Assembly: GCF_003569745.1 (NCBI RefSeq)
Contig: NZ_AP018498.1
Span: 2,145,001 to 2,209,000, forward strand
Source: Altererythrobacter sp. B11
GTDB lineage: Bacteria > Pseudomonadota > Alphaproteobacteria > Sphingomonadales > Sphingomonadaceae
Reading direction: 5' to 3'
DNA length: 64,000 nucleotides
Part shown: piece after piece, positions 32,184-41,206 of the stretch
Position numbering within the stretch: position 1 is the stretch's first letter
Layout: every line of letters starts with the position of its first letter
Notes under the pieces: model-generated
What the model was told of the DNA's origin: nothing
The model's input: only the letters and a program-made list of their open reading frames with translations
Databases searched by the model: none
Program-made: the position numbers and the translations under genes

Positions 32184-32332
32184 GGCGCCCGCCTAGCAGC
32201 ACGGAGCGCGGATTCCCAACCCCGGTAATGGCGCCGCGTGGCCGCGCGGGCCGGGCGCGCCGTTTTTCATTGCAGGGCAAGGTGCGCCTACCTACACCCG
32301 CGCCACTTCAACCAGAGCAAAGCACCCCCCCT

Positions 32333-33574
32333 TTGATCCTATCCCCCTTCGAATGGACGATCGCCAAGCGATACATGCTGCCCGGGCGCGGGGAGGCGGT
32401 GATCGCTCTCGTCGCCTCGATCAGCATCGGCGTGGTCATGCTTTCGGTCGCCATGCTGGTCATCGTGATGAGCGTGATGAACGGCTTCCGCGCCGAATTG
32501 CTGGACCGGATCGTGGGGCTGAACGGCCACGCGATCATCCAGGCCTATGGCGGCCGACTGGATGACTGGCAGCAGGTGCTGGAAGATGCCCGCAAGACGC
32601 CGGGCGTGGTGCGCGCATCGCCGCTGATCGAACAGCCGCTGCTCGCCACCTTCAACGGCCGGGCGGAAGCCGTGGTGCTGCGCGGCAATACGCCGGAGGA
32701 TATCCAGCGGCTGGCCCCCGATGTGATGGTGGGCGATCTCTCCACGCTGCAGCCCGATTCCAACAATGTCGCCGTCGGTTCGCGCCTTGCCGCCAATCTG
32801 GGCGCACGGGTGGGCGACGTGATCACCATCATCAACCCGCAGGGGCGGGCGACCCCCTTCGGCACGGTGCCGCGGCAGGTGGGCTACACCATCTCCGCCA
32901 TCTTCGAGATCGGGGTCTATGATTACGACAACAGCTTCGTGGTCATGCCCATTCCCGATGCGCAGACCCTGCTGCTGACCGGCGACACGATCGGGATGAT
33001 CGAAGTGACCACCGACGATGCGGACAAGGTGGGCGAAATCCTCCGTCCCCTTACCGACCGGCTGGAAGGCCGCGCGGTGGTGACGGATTGGAAGACCATC
33101 AACCAGTCGCTGTTCGAAGCGCTGGAGGTGGAACGGGTGGCGATGTTCTTCGCCCTGTCCATCATCGTGCTGGTGGCGGCCTTCAACATCCTCTCCTCGC
33201 TCGTGATGCTGGTCCGCTCCAAGACGCGGGACATCGCGATCCTGCGCACCATGGGCGCGACGCGGAAGAGCCTGCTCAAGATCTTCGTCACCACCGGATC
33301 GGTGGTGGGGGCGATCGGCACGCTGGCGGGCCTCGCGCTCGGCTTCATCGTGCTGTTCTTCCGCCAGGGAATCATTCGCGGGCTGGAACTGGTGACCGGG
33401 CAGAACCTGTGGGATCCGCAGATCCGCTTCCTGACCGAACTCCCTTCGCGCACCGATCCCGTGGAGGTGCTGGCTATCTGCGGCGTCGCCATGGGCCTCA
33501 GTTTCCTCGCTACGCTCTATCCCGCCTATCGCGCGGCGAGCACGGACCCGGTTCAGGTGCTGCGTTATGAATGA
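32333..33574 (+). CDS. Lipoprotein-releasing ABC transporter permease (LolC/LolE)
   Basis: A 413-residue inner-membrane protein of the system that extracts lipoproteins for delivery to LolA. I choose TTG at 32333, giving the family start ([20 protein letters not shown]); the frame is open to 32228, but that would add 35 unlike residues. One N-terminal membrane helix (about 22-48, ending in [20 protein letters not shown]), a large periplasmic domain, then three C-terminal helices with the conserved [20 protein letters not shown] loop. A single permease gene is typical of this clade. The stop overlaps lolD. Confidence 0.9.
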   Translation: MILSPFEWTIAKRYMLPGRGEAVIALVASISIGVVMLSVAMLVIVMSVMNGFRAELLDRIVGLNGHAIIQAYGGRLDDWQQVLEDARKTPGVVRASPLIEQPLLATFNGRAEAVVLRGNTPEDIQRLAPDVMVGDLSTLQPDSNNVAVGSRLAANLGARVGDVITIINPQGRATPFGTVPRQVGYTISAIFEIGVYDYDNSFVVMPIPDAQTLLLTGDTIGMIEVTTDDADKVGEILRPLTDRLEGRAVVTDWKTINQSLFEALEVERVAMFFALSIIVLVAAFNILSSLVMLVRSKTRDIAILRTMGATRKSLLKIFVTTGSVVGAIGTLAGLALGFIVLFFRQGIIRGLELVTGQNLWDPQIRFLTELPSRTDPVEVLAICGVAMGLSFLATLYPAYRAASTDPVQVLRYE

Positions 33575-34241
33575 TCCCGTCGTCCGCCTTACCGGCCTGA
33601 CTCGCAGCTTCGAACAGGGCGGCGTGCGCATCGATGTGCTGCGCGGCGTCGATCTCACCATCATGCCCGGCGAGATCGTGGCCCTGCTCGGCCCCTCGGG
33701 CTCGGGCAAGTCCACCATGCTCCAGGCCGTGGGCTTGCTGGAAGGCGGCTTCGGCGGCCGGATCGAGATCGCCGGCACCGATGCCAGCCATCTGCCCTCG
33801 GCCGATCGCACGCGGCTGCGGCGCGACCATCTGGGCTTCGTCTATCAGTTCCACCATCTGCTGCCCGATTTCTCCGCCGAGGAGAATGTGATCCTGCCGC
33901 AGCTGGTTTCCGGCAAGGAACGCCCGGCGGCCACCGAACGGGCGCGTGAGCTGCTCGACGCGCTCGGCCTGGCGCAACGGCGCGAACACCGCCCCAGCGC
34001 GCTGTCCGGTGGCGAGCAGCAGCGCGTGGCCGTGGCCCGTGCGCTCGCCAACCGGCCGCAGCTAGTGCTGGCCGACGAGCCCACCGGCAATCTGGATGAG
34101 GCGACGAGCGACAAGGTGTTGCTGCAGTTCCTCGATCTGGTGCGCGGGCAGGGCAGCGCCGCGCTGGTGGCGACCCATAACGAGCGGCTGGCCGCGCGGA
34201 TGGATCGCGTGGTGCGCCTGCACGAGGGGGTGCTGGGCTGA
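33567..34241 (+). CDS. lolD: Lipoprotein-releasing system ATPase LolD
   Basis: A 224-residue ATPase that powers lipoprotein release. Motifs: [20 protein letters not shown] (Walker A, about 39-46), the LolD/MacB-like [20 protein letters not shown] (Q-loop), [19 protein letters not shown] (signature) and [15 protein letters not shown] (Walker B). It overlaps the permease gene by 8 bp. No membrane segments. Family and partner are clear from the pair. Confidence 0.93.
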   Translation: MNDPVVRLTGLTRSFEQGGVRIDVLRGVDLTIMPGEIVALLGPSGSGKSTMLQAVGLLEGGFGGRIEIAGTDASHLPSADRTRLRRDHLGFVYQFHHLLPDFSAEENVILPQLVSGKERPAATERARELLDALGLAQRREHRPSALSGGEQQRVAVARALANRPQLVLADEPTGNLDEATSDKVLLQFLDLVRGQGSAALVATHNERLAARMDRVVRLHEGVLG

Positions 34242-34297
34242 GGGCACTTGCCCCCGCTTCATGCGTTGATCTTCCAGACCATTGCGGGAGATCATGA

Positions 34298-34573
34298 ATG
34301 TCCGACCATCCATCCACCTTCAACGCCACCGACACGGTGCCCGACGCCGTGGAGTGGGACGATCACGCCACCATCCACCTCAAGGATGACGGGCAGGGCA
34401 TCCTCGACGGGATGAAGGCGATCCACCGGGGCACGCTGGCGGAAATGGTGGCCATGGCGAGCCGGATGTCGCCGGAGGAGCGCGGGCGGCTGGTAATCCA
34501 GAAGGGCGGGGACCGGATGTTCGGCCCCGACGAGATCATGGCGCTGGCCGACCGGCGGGATTTTCCCGGCTGA
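34298..34573 (+). CDS. Small conserved-type hypothetical protein
   Basis: A 91-residue protein with a GGGAGATC ribosome site. It starts MSDHPSTFNATDTVPDAVEW and contains two helical segments (GILDGMKAIHRGTLAEMVAM, and MSPEERGRLVIQKGGDRMFG) and an end reading IMALADRRDFPG. No membrane segment, cysteines or known motif. It lies 56 bp after lolD and could be on the same transcript. Composition and start support a real gene; function unknown. Confidence 0.65.
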   Translation: MSDHPSTFNATDTVPDAVEWDDHATIHLKDDGQGILDGMKAIHRGTLAEMVAMASRMSPEERGRLVIQKGGDRMFGPDEIMALADRRDFPG

Positions 34574-34583
34574 TCCATTTTTG

Positions 34584-34600
34584 CCCCGGCTTATCCGGGG
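34584..34600. terminator. Small hairpin before dnaE
   Basis: CCCCGG at 34584-34589 pairs with CCGGGG at 34595-34600 around a CTTAT loop. A T-run (ATTTTTG) precedes it on the plus strand, which would serve a minus-strand transcript, and only AAATG follows. It may be a weak terminator after the small gene. Confidence 0.3.
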
Positions 34601-34651
34601 AAATGTTGCAGCAGCACTTTTGAAATCGGCCATCGTGACTAATCTGTCGCG

Positions 34652-37600
34652 ATGGCCTTCGCACCTTTCGTTCCGCTTCGCGTCCTCTCCAGCTATTCCA
34701 TGCTCGAAGGGGCGATCGATCCGAAGGCGCTGGCGAAGCTCGCCAAGGCACGCGAATTTCCGGCCATCGCCATCTGCGATCGCAACGGGCTGTATGGCAC
34801 CGTGGCTTTCGCCGCCGCCTGCCGCGCGGAAGGCGTGCAACCGATCACCGGCACCCTGCTGGGTGTCTGCCGCCGCGATGGCGGGGAGGTGATCGATTAC
34901 CTGCCGCTCTATGCGCAGGACGAGACGGGGTGGGAAAACCTCTGTCATCTCGTCAGCAAGGCGCATCTGGGGCGGCCGCTGGAGCTGGAGCCGCATGTGA
35001 CCTGGGCGGATTTCGCCGGCCACACGGATGGGCTGATCGCGCTGACCGGCGCGGGCGAGGGCGCGCTGGCCCGCCTGCTGGCGGATCGCAAGCGCGACGA
35101 AGCGGAAGAGATTGCGGAGCGGCTGCAGGCGCTGTTCCCCGGCCGCCTTTATATCGAGCTGGCCCGCCGGGGTGACCCGGTCGAGGAAGCGGCGGAAGAT
35201 GCGCTGGTGGAACTCGCCTATGCGATGGACCTGCCGCTGGTCGCCACCAACCCGGCCAATTATGCCGAGCCGCACATGCATGCCGCGCATGACGCCATGC
35301 TGTGCATCGCCAACAGCACCCATATCGACAGCGCCGAGCGGCCCCGCTCCAGCCCGGAAAGCTTCGTCCGCTCCGCCGCGATGATGGAGGAATTGTTCGA
35401 GGACCTGCCCGAGGCGACCGCGAATACGCTGGTTGTCGCCCAGCGCTGCGCCTGCGCGCCGCCCAAGCGCAAGCCGATCCTGCCCAGCCTGGCCGGCGAT
35501 CTGGAAGGCGAAGCGCGGATGCTGGCGGAAGACGCCCGGCGCGGGCTGGACGCGCGGCTGGAGCAGTATGAGGAGCTGAGCGAGGAAGAGCGCCAGACCT
35601 ATTACCAGCGGCTGGATTACGAGGTGGAGATCATCACCGGGATGGGCTTTCCCGGCTACTTCCTGATCGTCGCCGACTTCATCAAATGGGCCAAGTTGCA
35701 GGGCATTCCGGTGGGGCCGGGGCGCGGATCGGGCGCCGGTTCGCTGGTCGCCTGGGCGCTCACCATCACCAATCTCGATCCGATCCGGCTGGGCTTGCTG
35801 TTCGAACGCTTCCTCAACCCGGAACGCGTTTCCATGCCGGACTTCGATATCGACTTCTGCGAAACGCGGCGGGGCGAGGTGATCCGTTACGTCCAGCGCA
35901 AATACGGCAGCGATCACGTGGCGCAGATCATCACCTTCGGTAAGCTGAAGGCGCGCGCCGTGCTGCGCGACTGCGGCCGCATCCTGCAGATGCCCTATGG
36001 TCAGGTGGACCGGCTGACCAAGATGGTGCCCAACCATCCGACCGACCCCTGGACGCTGATGCGCACGCTGAACGGCGCGGCCGATTTCAAGCGCGAGTAT
36101 GACAACGACAATGAGGTGAAGCGGCTGGTCGATCTGGCGATGCAGCTGGAAGGCTTCCCGCGCAACTCCTCCACCCATGCCGCGGGCGTGGTGATCGGCG
36201 ACCGGCCGCTGGCGGAGCTGGTGCCGCTCTATCGCGATCCCCGGTCGGACATGCCGGTGACCCAGTTCGACATGAAGCATGTCGAGGATTCGGGGCTGGT
36301 GAAGTTCGACTTCCTCGGCCTCAAGACGCTCTCCGTGCTGCAGAAGGCGGTGGACCTGCTGGAGCGGCGGGGGATCAGCGTCGATCTCGACACGCTGCCG
36401 TGGGACGATGCCAAGGTGTTCGACCTCCTGAAACGGGGCGACACTGTGGGCGTGTTCCAGCTGGAATCGGAAGGCATGCGCCGCACGCTGAGCGCGGTGA
36501 AGCCGACGGTGTTCGAAGACATCATCGCCCTCGTTTCGCTCTACCGGCCGGGTCCGATGGACAACATCCCGCTGTTCGGCAAGCGCAAGAACGGGGAGGC
36601 GGAGATCGAATATCCGCACCCGAAGCTGGAAGGCATCCTGGCCGAAACCTACGGCATCTTCGTCTATCAGGAACAGGTGATGCAGGCCGCGCAGATCCTG
36701 GCCGGCTATTCATTGGGCGATGCCGACCTGCTGCGGCGCGCCATGGGCAAGAAGATCCAGGCGGAAATGGACCAGCAGCGCCAGCGCTTCATCGATGGCT
36801 GCCGCGAGAATTCCGGGATCGAGAAGGCGAAGGCGAACGAGCTGTTCGACTTGATCGACAAATTCGCCGGCTATGGCTTCAACAAGTCGCACGCCGCCGC
36901 CTACGCCCTGCTGTCCTACCAGACGGCGTGGCTGAAGACGCATTATCCGGAGGAATTCTACGCCGCCTCCATGTGTTTCGACATGCACCAGTCGGAAAAG
37001 CTGGCGGTGTTCGTGGACGATCTGCGGCGCAATGGCATTGCCCTGCTGGGCCCGGACATGAACCGCTCCGAAGCGGAATTCACGGTGGAGCAGACCGACC
37101 ATGGCCACGCCGTGCGCTACGCGCTCGCCGGCATCCGCAATGTCGGCGAACGGGCGATGGAGCAGGTGGTGGCGGAGCGTGAGGCGCACGGGCCCTTCGA
37201 AAGCCTGGAGGATCTGTTCCGCCGAATGCCGCAGGGGGCGATGAACCGGCGGCAGATGGAAGGGCTCGCGGGTGCCGGCGCCTTCGACAGCCTTGAGCCG
37301 AACCGCGCCAAGGTGCTGGCCAATGCCGACATGCTGATCGCCGTGGCCGATGCCGCCGTGCGCGAGCGGCAGAGCGGGCAGGTGGGCCTGTTCGGGGGCG
37401 AGGACCATGCCGAACCGACGCTGCGGCTGGTGGAAGCGCCGGCCTGGAACCGGGCGGACCAGATGGCGGCGGAGCGGGAGAATTTCGGTTTCTTCTTCGC
37501 CGCCCATCCGGTGGAACAGTTCCGCGCGATCGCCTCCGCCAATGGCGCACGGCCCTATGCCAGCCTCATCAGCGAGGGCGTCGCGGGCGGCCGCAAGCCG

Positions 37601-38122
37601 GCGGTGATCGCAGCCATGGTGGAAGCGGTGAACAAGGGCCGCACGCGCAAGGGCGCGGAATTCGTCCGCGCCGATTTCTCCGATTCCACCGGCCAGTTCA
37701 GCGCCGCCTGTTTCGAGGAATCGCTGGTTCCCAATTTCCAGCGCTGGGCGGAGGAGGGCACTTGCGTGCTGCTGCAGGTGGAACTCGATTCCCCCAGTCC
37801 CGAGGAGCCGCCGCGGGTGACGGTGCGCGGCGCGCGGCCGCTATCGGAAGTGACCGACAGCGCCCGCATGATGCTGCAGCTCGACATCGCGACGGCAGAG
37901 GCTCTGCAGGAACTTCGCATGATGCTGGTGGAAGGCGCCCCGGGCCGGGGCGAAGTGCTGGCCAGCCTGAAGCTGGGCGAAGAACACGATCCGCTGATGC
38001 GGCTGGGGCGTGATTTCGTGCTGGACGGCGATCTGGTGGAACGGCTGGCACAGATCCGCGGGCTGCGCGTGGTGGCGTTCAAGCCGCAGGGCGGCCGATC
38101 GCAACTGCGCCTCGTCGCCTGA
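34652..38122 (+). CDS. dnaE: DNA polymerase III alpha subunit
   Basis: A 1156-residue replicative polymerase catalytic subunit. The N-terminal PHP domain starts FVPLRVLSSYSMLEGAIDP; metal-binding His residues of active PHP domains are replaced, so the domain looks inactive, as in many DnaE proteins. GPGRGSGAGSLVAWAL (about 355-370) and MPDFDIDFCETRRGEVI (catalytic aspartates, about 394-401) define the polymerase core. FNKSHAAAYALLSYQTAWLK and the helix-hairpin-helix region follow, then an OB domain around 950-1060. Length and motifs are of the DnaE1 type, so this is the main replicase rather than an ImuB-linked copy. Confidence 0.96.
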   Translation: MAFAPFVPLRVLSSYSMLEGAIDPKALAKLAKAREFPAIAICDRNGLYGTVAFAAACRAEGVQPITGTLLGVCRRDGGEVIDYLPLYAQDETGWENLCHLVSKAHLGRPLELEPHVTWADFAGHTDGLIALTGAGEGALARLLADRKRDEAEEIAERLQALFPGRLYIELARRGDPVEEAAEDALVELAYAMDLPLVATNPANYAEPHMHAAHDAMLCIANSTHIDSAERPRSSPESFVRSAAMMEELFEDLPEATANTLVVAQRCACAPPKRKPILPSLAGDLEGEARMLAEDARRGLDARLEQYEELSEEERQTYYQRLDYEVEIITGMGFPGYFLIVADFIKWAKLQGIPVGPGRGSGAGSLVAWALTITNLDPIRLGLLFERFLNPERVSMPDFDIDFCETRRGEVIRYVQRKYGSDHVAQIITFGKLKARAVLRDCGRILQMPYGQVDRLTKMVPNHPTDPWTLMRTLNGAADFKREYDNDNEVKRLVDLAMQLEGFPRNSSTHAAGVVIGDRPLAELVPLYRDPRSDMPVTQFDMKHVEDSGLVKFDFLGLKTLSVLQKAVDLLERRGISVDLDTLPWDDAKVFDLLKRGDTVGVFQLESEGMRRTLSAVKPTVFEDIIALVSLYRPGPMDNIPLFGKRKNGEAEIEYPHPKLEGILAETYGIFVYQEQVMQAAQILAGYSLGDADLLRRAMGKKIQAEMDQQRQRFIDGCRENSGIEKAKANELFDLIDKFAGYGFNKSHAAAYALLSYQTAWLKTHYPEEFYAASMCFDMHQSEKLAVFVDDLRRNGIALLGPDMNRSEAEFTVEQTDHGHAVRYALAGIRNVGERAMEQVVAEREAHGPFESLEDLFRRMPQGAMNRRQMEGLAGAGAFDSLEPNRAKVLANADMLIAVADAAVRERQSGQVGLFGGEDHAEPTLRLVEAPAWNRADQMAAERENFGFFFAAHPVEQFRAIASANGARPYASLISEGVAGGRKPAVIAAMVEAVNKGRTRKGAEFVRADFSDSTGQFSAACFEESLVPNFQRWAEEGTCVLLQVELDSPSPEEPPRVTVRGARPLSEVTDSARMMLQLDIATAEALQELRMMLVEGAPGRGEVLASLKLGEEHDPLMRLGRDFVLDGDLVERLAQIRGLRVVAFKPQGGRSQLRLVA

Positions 38123-38227
38123 CGCCCCTTAGCTGACCCCGACTGTCCAGGTTCAACGGTGGCGGCGCCGATCCGCCCGGCGGCGCGGTGCGCCCCCTTG
38201 CCAAGCCTCGCCGGATCGTTGGCCACG

Positions 38228-38263
38228 AAAAAGGGCCGGAGGATTGCTCCTCCGGCCCCTTTT
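38228..38263. terminator. Bidirectional rho-independent terminator
   Basis: A perfect 11-bp GC-rich stem (GGGCCGGAGGA and its complement) with a TTGC loop, flanked by AAAAA on the left and TTTT on the right. It lies between the convergent dnaE and ompA-like genes and can end transcripts from both sides. Confidence 0.9.
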
Positions 38264-38284
38264 GTTGGCTGACGCCGTGATCGC

Positions 38285-39406
38285 TTAGTTGCCGGAGCCC
38301 GGCCCGTAAGTGATTTCGACGCGGCGGTTCTGCAGCTCGCGCACACCGTCGGCGGTGGGAACGCGCGGGTTGGCTTCGCCGAAGGCCTCGCTGGTGATCG
38401 AACCAGCCGGGATGCCCTTGCCGGTCAGATAGCTCTGCACGCTGCTGTTACGGCGAGCGGCCAGGCCGAGGTTGTACTGCACGGTGCCCGAACGGTCGGT
38501 GTAACCGGCCAGCATGATCGGCACGTTGCTGCAGTTGCCATAGGCCGTCACGGCGCTGTCGAGGATGGTCGCAGCCTCGGGCGTGATGTCCGACTTATCC
38601 CAGTCGAAGAACACGATGTAGGGGCCCTTGTTGCAGACCACCTGCGGCGGCGGAGGCGGCGGAGGCGGAGGCGGCGGGGGAGGCGGCGGCGGGGGCGGCG
38701 GCGGCGGCGGGGGAGGCGGCGGCGGAGCCGACGCACCGCCGAAGTTCACCATCAGCGACGCGAGCACGGAGTGCGTTGCGAGGCTGGCGTCGATGTCGCG
38801 GCCCACGGAGTCGATGTAGTGCAGATTGTCCGCGCGGAAGTAGCGATACTTCACGCCGAAATCGACGCTGTCGCTCACCGGCACATAGAGCTTGGCGATG
38901 CCCTGATAAGCAAAGCCGACGTCCTTGTCGTCGATGAACGCCGGAGCGCCGGGGACGGCCAGCTGCTGGTCGACGCTGGCAAGGCCGACGCCGCCACCGA
39001 ACTGCAGGCCGACGCCGTCGTTGCCGCCGACATCGAACAGGCCGTTCAGCATGGCGCTCCACACCTTGGTGTCGCTGTCCACGGAATCATAGCTGCCGGT
39101 GAGGAAGTCGCCGTCGCCATCGGGAATACCCGCGAGGCCGGCAGTCACCGTCTCAGCGTCAAACGTCTTGTAGCCACCTTCAGCTTCGAGGCGGAACTTG
39201 CCGAAGTCGTAGCCGGCGATCAGGCCAGCTTCCCAGCCATTGTCGTTTTCGACATTGACCTCGGCGCCGGTCGGCACTTCGAATTCGCTGTTCTCAGGGA
39301 AAACCACGCCCCCTTCGATGCCAGCATACCAGCTGTCATCCCGGGCGACGGCGGGTGTAGCCACAACCGCAGTAGCCGTGGCCAGTCCAACGACCAATTT
39401 CCTCAT
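38285..39406 (-). CDS. OmpA-family outer-membrane protein with polyproline linker
   Basis: A 373-residue outer-membrane protein. The ATG at 39406 follows a perfect AAGGAGGTAAC ribosome site. Signal peptide MRKLVVGLATATAVVATPAVA, then an eight-stranded OmpA-like barrel (about 22-220), a linker of 27 consecutive prolines (codons at 38645-38725), and a C-terminal OmpA domain that binds peptidoglycan (VFFDWDKSDITPEAATILD, GYTDRSGTVQYNLGLAARR, NRRVEITYG). It anchors the outer membrane to the wall. A strong promoter lies upstream, and it ends at the shared terminator, so it is a single-gene transcript. Confidence 0.93.
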   Translation of the reverse strand: MRKLVVGLATATAVVATPAVARDDSWYAGIEGGVVFPENSEFEVPTGAEVNVENDNGWEAGLIAGYDFGKFRLEAEGGYKTFDAETVTAGLAGIPDGDGDFLTGSYDSVDSDTKVWSAMLNGLFDVGGNDGVGLQFGGGVGLASVDQQLAVPGAPAFIDDKDVGFAYQGIAKLYVPVSDSVDFGVKYRYFRADNLHYIDSVGRDIDASLATHSVLASLMVNFGGASAPPPPPPPPPPPPPPPPPPPPPPPPPPPQVVCNKGPYIVFFDWDKSDITPEAATILDSAVTAYGNCSNVPIMLAGYTDRSGTVQYNLGLAARRNSSVQSYLTGKGIPAGSITSEAFGEANPRVPTADGVRELQNRRVEITYGPGSGN

Positions 39407-39521
39407 GTTACCTCCTTGAATCGGTGAGGGCGACAAAACGCCGCCTATCGCCGTAGTGAACACCCCCATGACGCGGCAGGTGGCAAAAGGTTCCTGCGCT
39501 GCCAAGATGACGCGCGCATTT

Positions 39522-39550
39522 CGTATACTTTCGCACAGTGTGTGTCACAA
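39522..39550 (-). promoter_or_regulatory. Sigma-70-type promoter of the ompA-like gene
   Basis: Read on the minus strand, TTGTGA (39545-39550) and TATACG (39522-39527) are 17 bp apart, a good match to the housekeeping consensus. The -35 box overlaps the stop codon of the upstream radical SAM gene. It implies a leader of about 105 bases before the ribosome site. Confidence 0.6.
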
Positions 39551-40630
39551 AAGCCGCAGTTGCGCCCCGGCCGCCGGTGGTTCGAACCCCGAGCAGTCCA
39601 GTTCGAACACACCCTTTCCCAGTCCCGCGCGCTTGCAGGCGAGGCGGAAGCGGGTGCGAAACAGGTCCGCCCACACACCTTCCGGGCGCATCCGGCTGAA
39701 GAAATCGGGATCGTTGTCGCGCCCGCCGCGGATCGAGCGAACGATGTTCATCACCTTGTCCCCGCGCTCGGGAAAATGCACGCTCAGCCATTCGCGGAAC
39801 AGCGGCGCCACTTCATGCGGCAGGCGCAGCGGGATCCATCCGGCCGATCGCACCCCCGCGGCGGCCGCGCGCGCGACGATATCCTCCATGAATTCATCGG
39901 TAATTGCCGGGATCACGGGAGCGACCGAGCAATGCGCGGGAACCCCCGCCTCGGCCAGGCGTGCGAGCGCGGCGATCCGCTTGGCGGGGGAGGGCGCGCG
40001 CGGTTCCAGCAGGCCCGACAGCCGCGCATCGTAAGTGGTCACCGAAATCGCCACCGCCACCAGCCGTTGCTGTGCCATCTCTGCCAGCAGGTCGAGATCC
40101 TGCAGCACCCGGTCGGACTTGGTGGTGATCGTTACCGGATGGCGCGTTTCCAGGCACAGTTCCAGCACCGAGCGGGTAATGCGATAGCGCCCCTCGATCG
40201 GCTGATAGGGATCGGTGTTGGTGCCCATGGCGATTGGGGCAGGGCGATAGCGCGGCCGCGCCAGCGTTTCGCGCAGCAGGCGCGCGGCATCCGGCTTTGC
40301 GAACAGCTTCGTCTCGAAATCCAGCCCCGGCGAGAGGTCGTGATAGGCATGGCTCGGCCGCGCGAAGCAATAGATGCAGCCGTGCTCGCAGCCGCGATAG
40401 GCGTTGACGGAACGATCGAAGGCGATGTCGGGCGACTGGTTGAAGCTGAGGATCGTGCGCGGATGCTCCTCCGTCACCGTAGTGCGCAGCTTTACCGGAG
40501 GCCCGTCGAGCGCCTCCATCGCGTCGCGCCAGTCGCCATCGGCCTCGCGCGTCGCCAGGCCGAAGCGCCGGGGCACGGCGGCGGACTGCGCCCCGCGCCC
40601 GTGAATCGCCGGATCCTTCCGCTTCTCCAT
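39545..40630 (-). CDS. Radical SAM protein, PA0069 family
   Basis: A 361-residue radical SAM enzyme. The start at 40630 (MEKRKDPAIHGRGAQ) fits the family's conserved G-R-G-A opening. The iron-sulfur site is RGCEHGCIYCFARPSH (C-x3-C-x2-C, about residues 88-103), followed by the family's FETKLFAKPDAARLLRETLA and MGTNTDPYQPIEG. These features match the PA0069-type proteins distantly related to spore photoproduct lyase. The substrate is not known. It may be cotranscribed with upstream moaB (48-bp gap). Confidence 0.92.
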   Translation of the reverse strand: MEKRKDPAIHGRGAQSAAVPRRFGLATREADGDWRDAMEALDGPPVKLRTTVTEEHPRTILSFNQSPDIAFDRSVNAYRGCEHGCIYCFARPSHAYHDLSPGLDFETKLFAKPDAARLLRETLARPRYRPAPIAMGTNTDPYQPIEGRYRITRSVLELCLETRHPVTITTKSDRVLQDLDLLAEMAQQRLVAVAISVTTYDARLSGLLEPRAPSPAKRIAALARLAEAGVPAHCSVAPVIPAITDEFMEDIVARAAAAGVRSAGWIPLRLPHEVAPLFREWLSVHFPERGDKVMNIVRSIRGGRDNDPDFFSRMRPEGVWADLFRTRFRLACKRAGLGKGVFELDCSGFEPPAAGAQLRLL

Positions 40631-40678
40631 GATGTAGAACATAGAGAGAACGGAGGGCGACCGCAATCCGCCCTTGCG

Positions 40679-41206
40679 CTATTTCTCGCGCAGGCGGGGC
40701 ATCAGTTCCACGAAATTGCAGGGGCGGTTGCGGCTGTCGAGTTGCTCGGCCAGGATATTGTCCCACCCGTCCTTCACCGCGCCGTTGGAGCCGGGGAGGG
40801 CGAAGAGATAGGTTCCCCGCGCGACAACCGCCATGGCGCGGGACTGCACCGTGCTGGTGCCGATCGTGCGATAGCTGATCCAGCGGAACAGTTCCCCGAA
40901 GCCGGGGATCTCCTTCTCCTTCACCCGGTCAAGCGCCTCGGGCGTCACGTCGCGCCCGGTGAGCCCGGTGCCGCCGGTGGAAACTACGGCATCGACCTGC
41001 GGATCGTCGATCCAGGCTTCGAACTGCGCGGCGATGGCATCGGCATCATCCTTCAGGATCGCCCGCGCCGCCAGCGTGTGGCCCGCCCCCTCGATCCGCG
41101 CCGCGAGGATATCCCCGGAGGTATCCTCATCCGGTCCGCGCGTGTCGGATACGGTCAACAGGGCGATGCGAATGGGCGTGAAGGTGCGGCTTTCGTCAAT
41201 CGCCAT
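40679..41206 (-). CDS. moaB: Molybdenum cofactor biosynthesis protein B
   Basis: A 175-residue MoaB/MogA-fold protein, which adenylylates molybdopterin during cofactor synthesis. Motifs: ALLTVSDTRGPDEDTSGDIL, then VVSTGGTGLTGRDVTPEAL (the T-G-G-T-G-x-x-x-R-D segment), and FALPGSNGAVKDGWD (P-G-x-x-x-A). The ATG at 41206 overlaps the stop of the lytic transglycosylase gene, so translation is probably coupled. Length is normal. Confidence 0.93.
   Translation of the reverse strand: MAIDESRTFTPIRIALLTVSDTRGPDEDTSGDILAARIEGAGHTLAARAILKDDADAIAAQFEAWIDDPQVDAVVSTGGTGLTGRDVTPEALDRVKEKEIPGFGELFRWISYRTIGTSTVQSRAMAVVARGTYLFALPGSNGAVKDGWDNILAEQLDSRNRPCNFVELMPRLREK

Noticed and set aside
38628-38819. Antisense frame encoding a polyglycine run opposite the OmpA-like gene
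   Set aside because: It is the complement of the polyproline codons and has no independent support.
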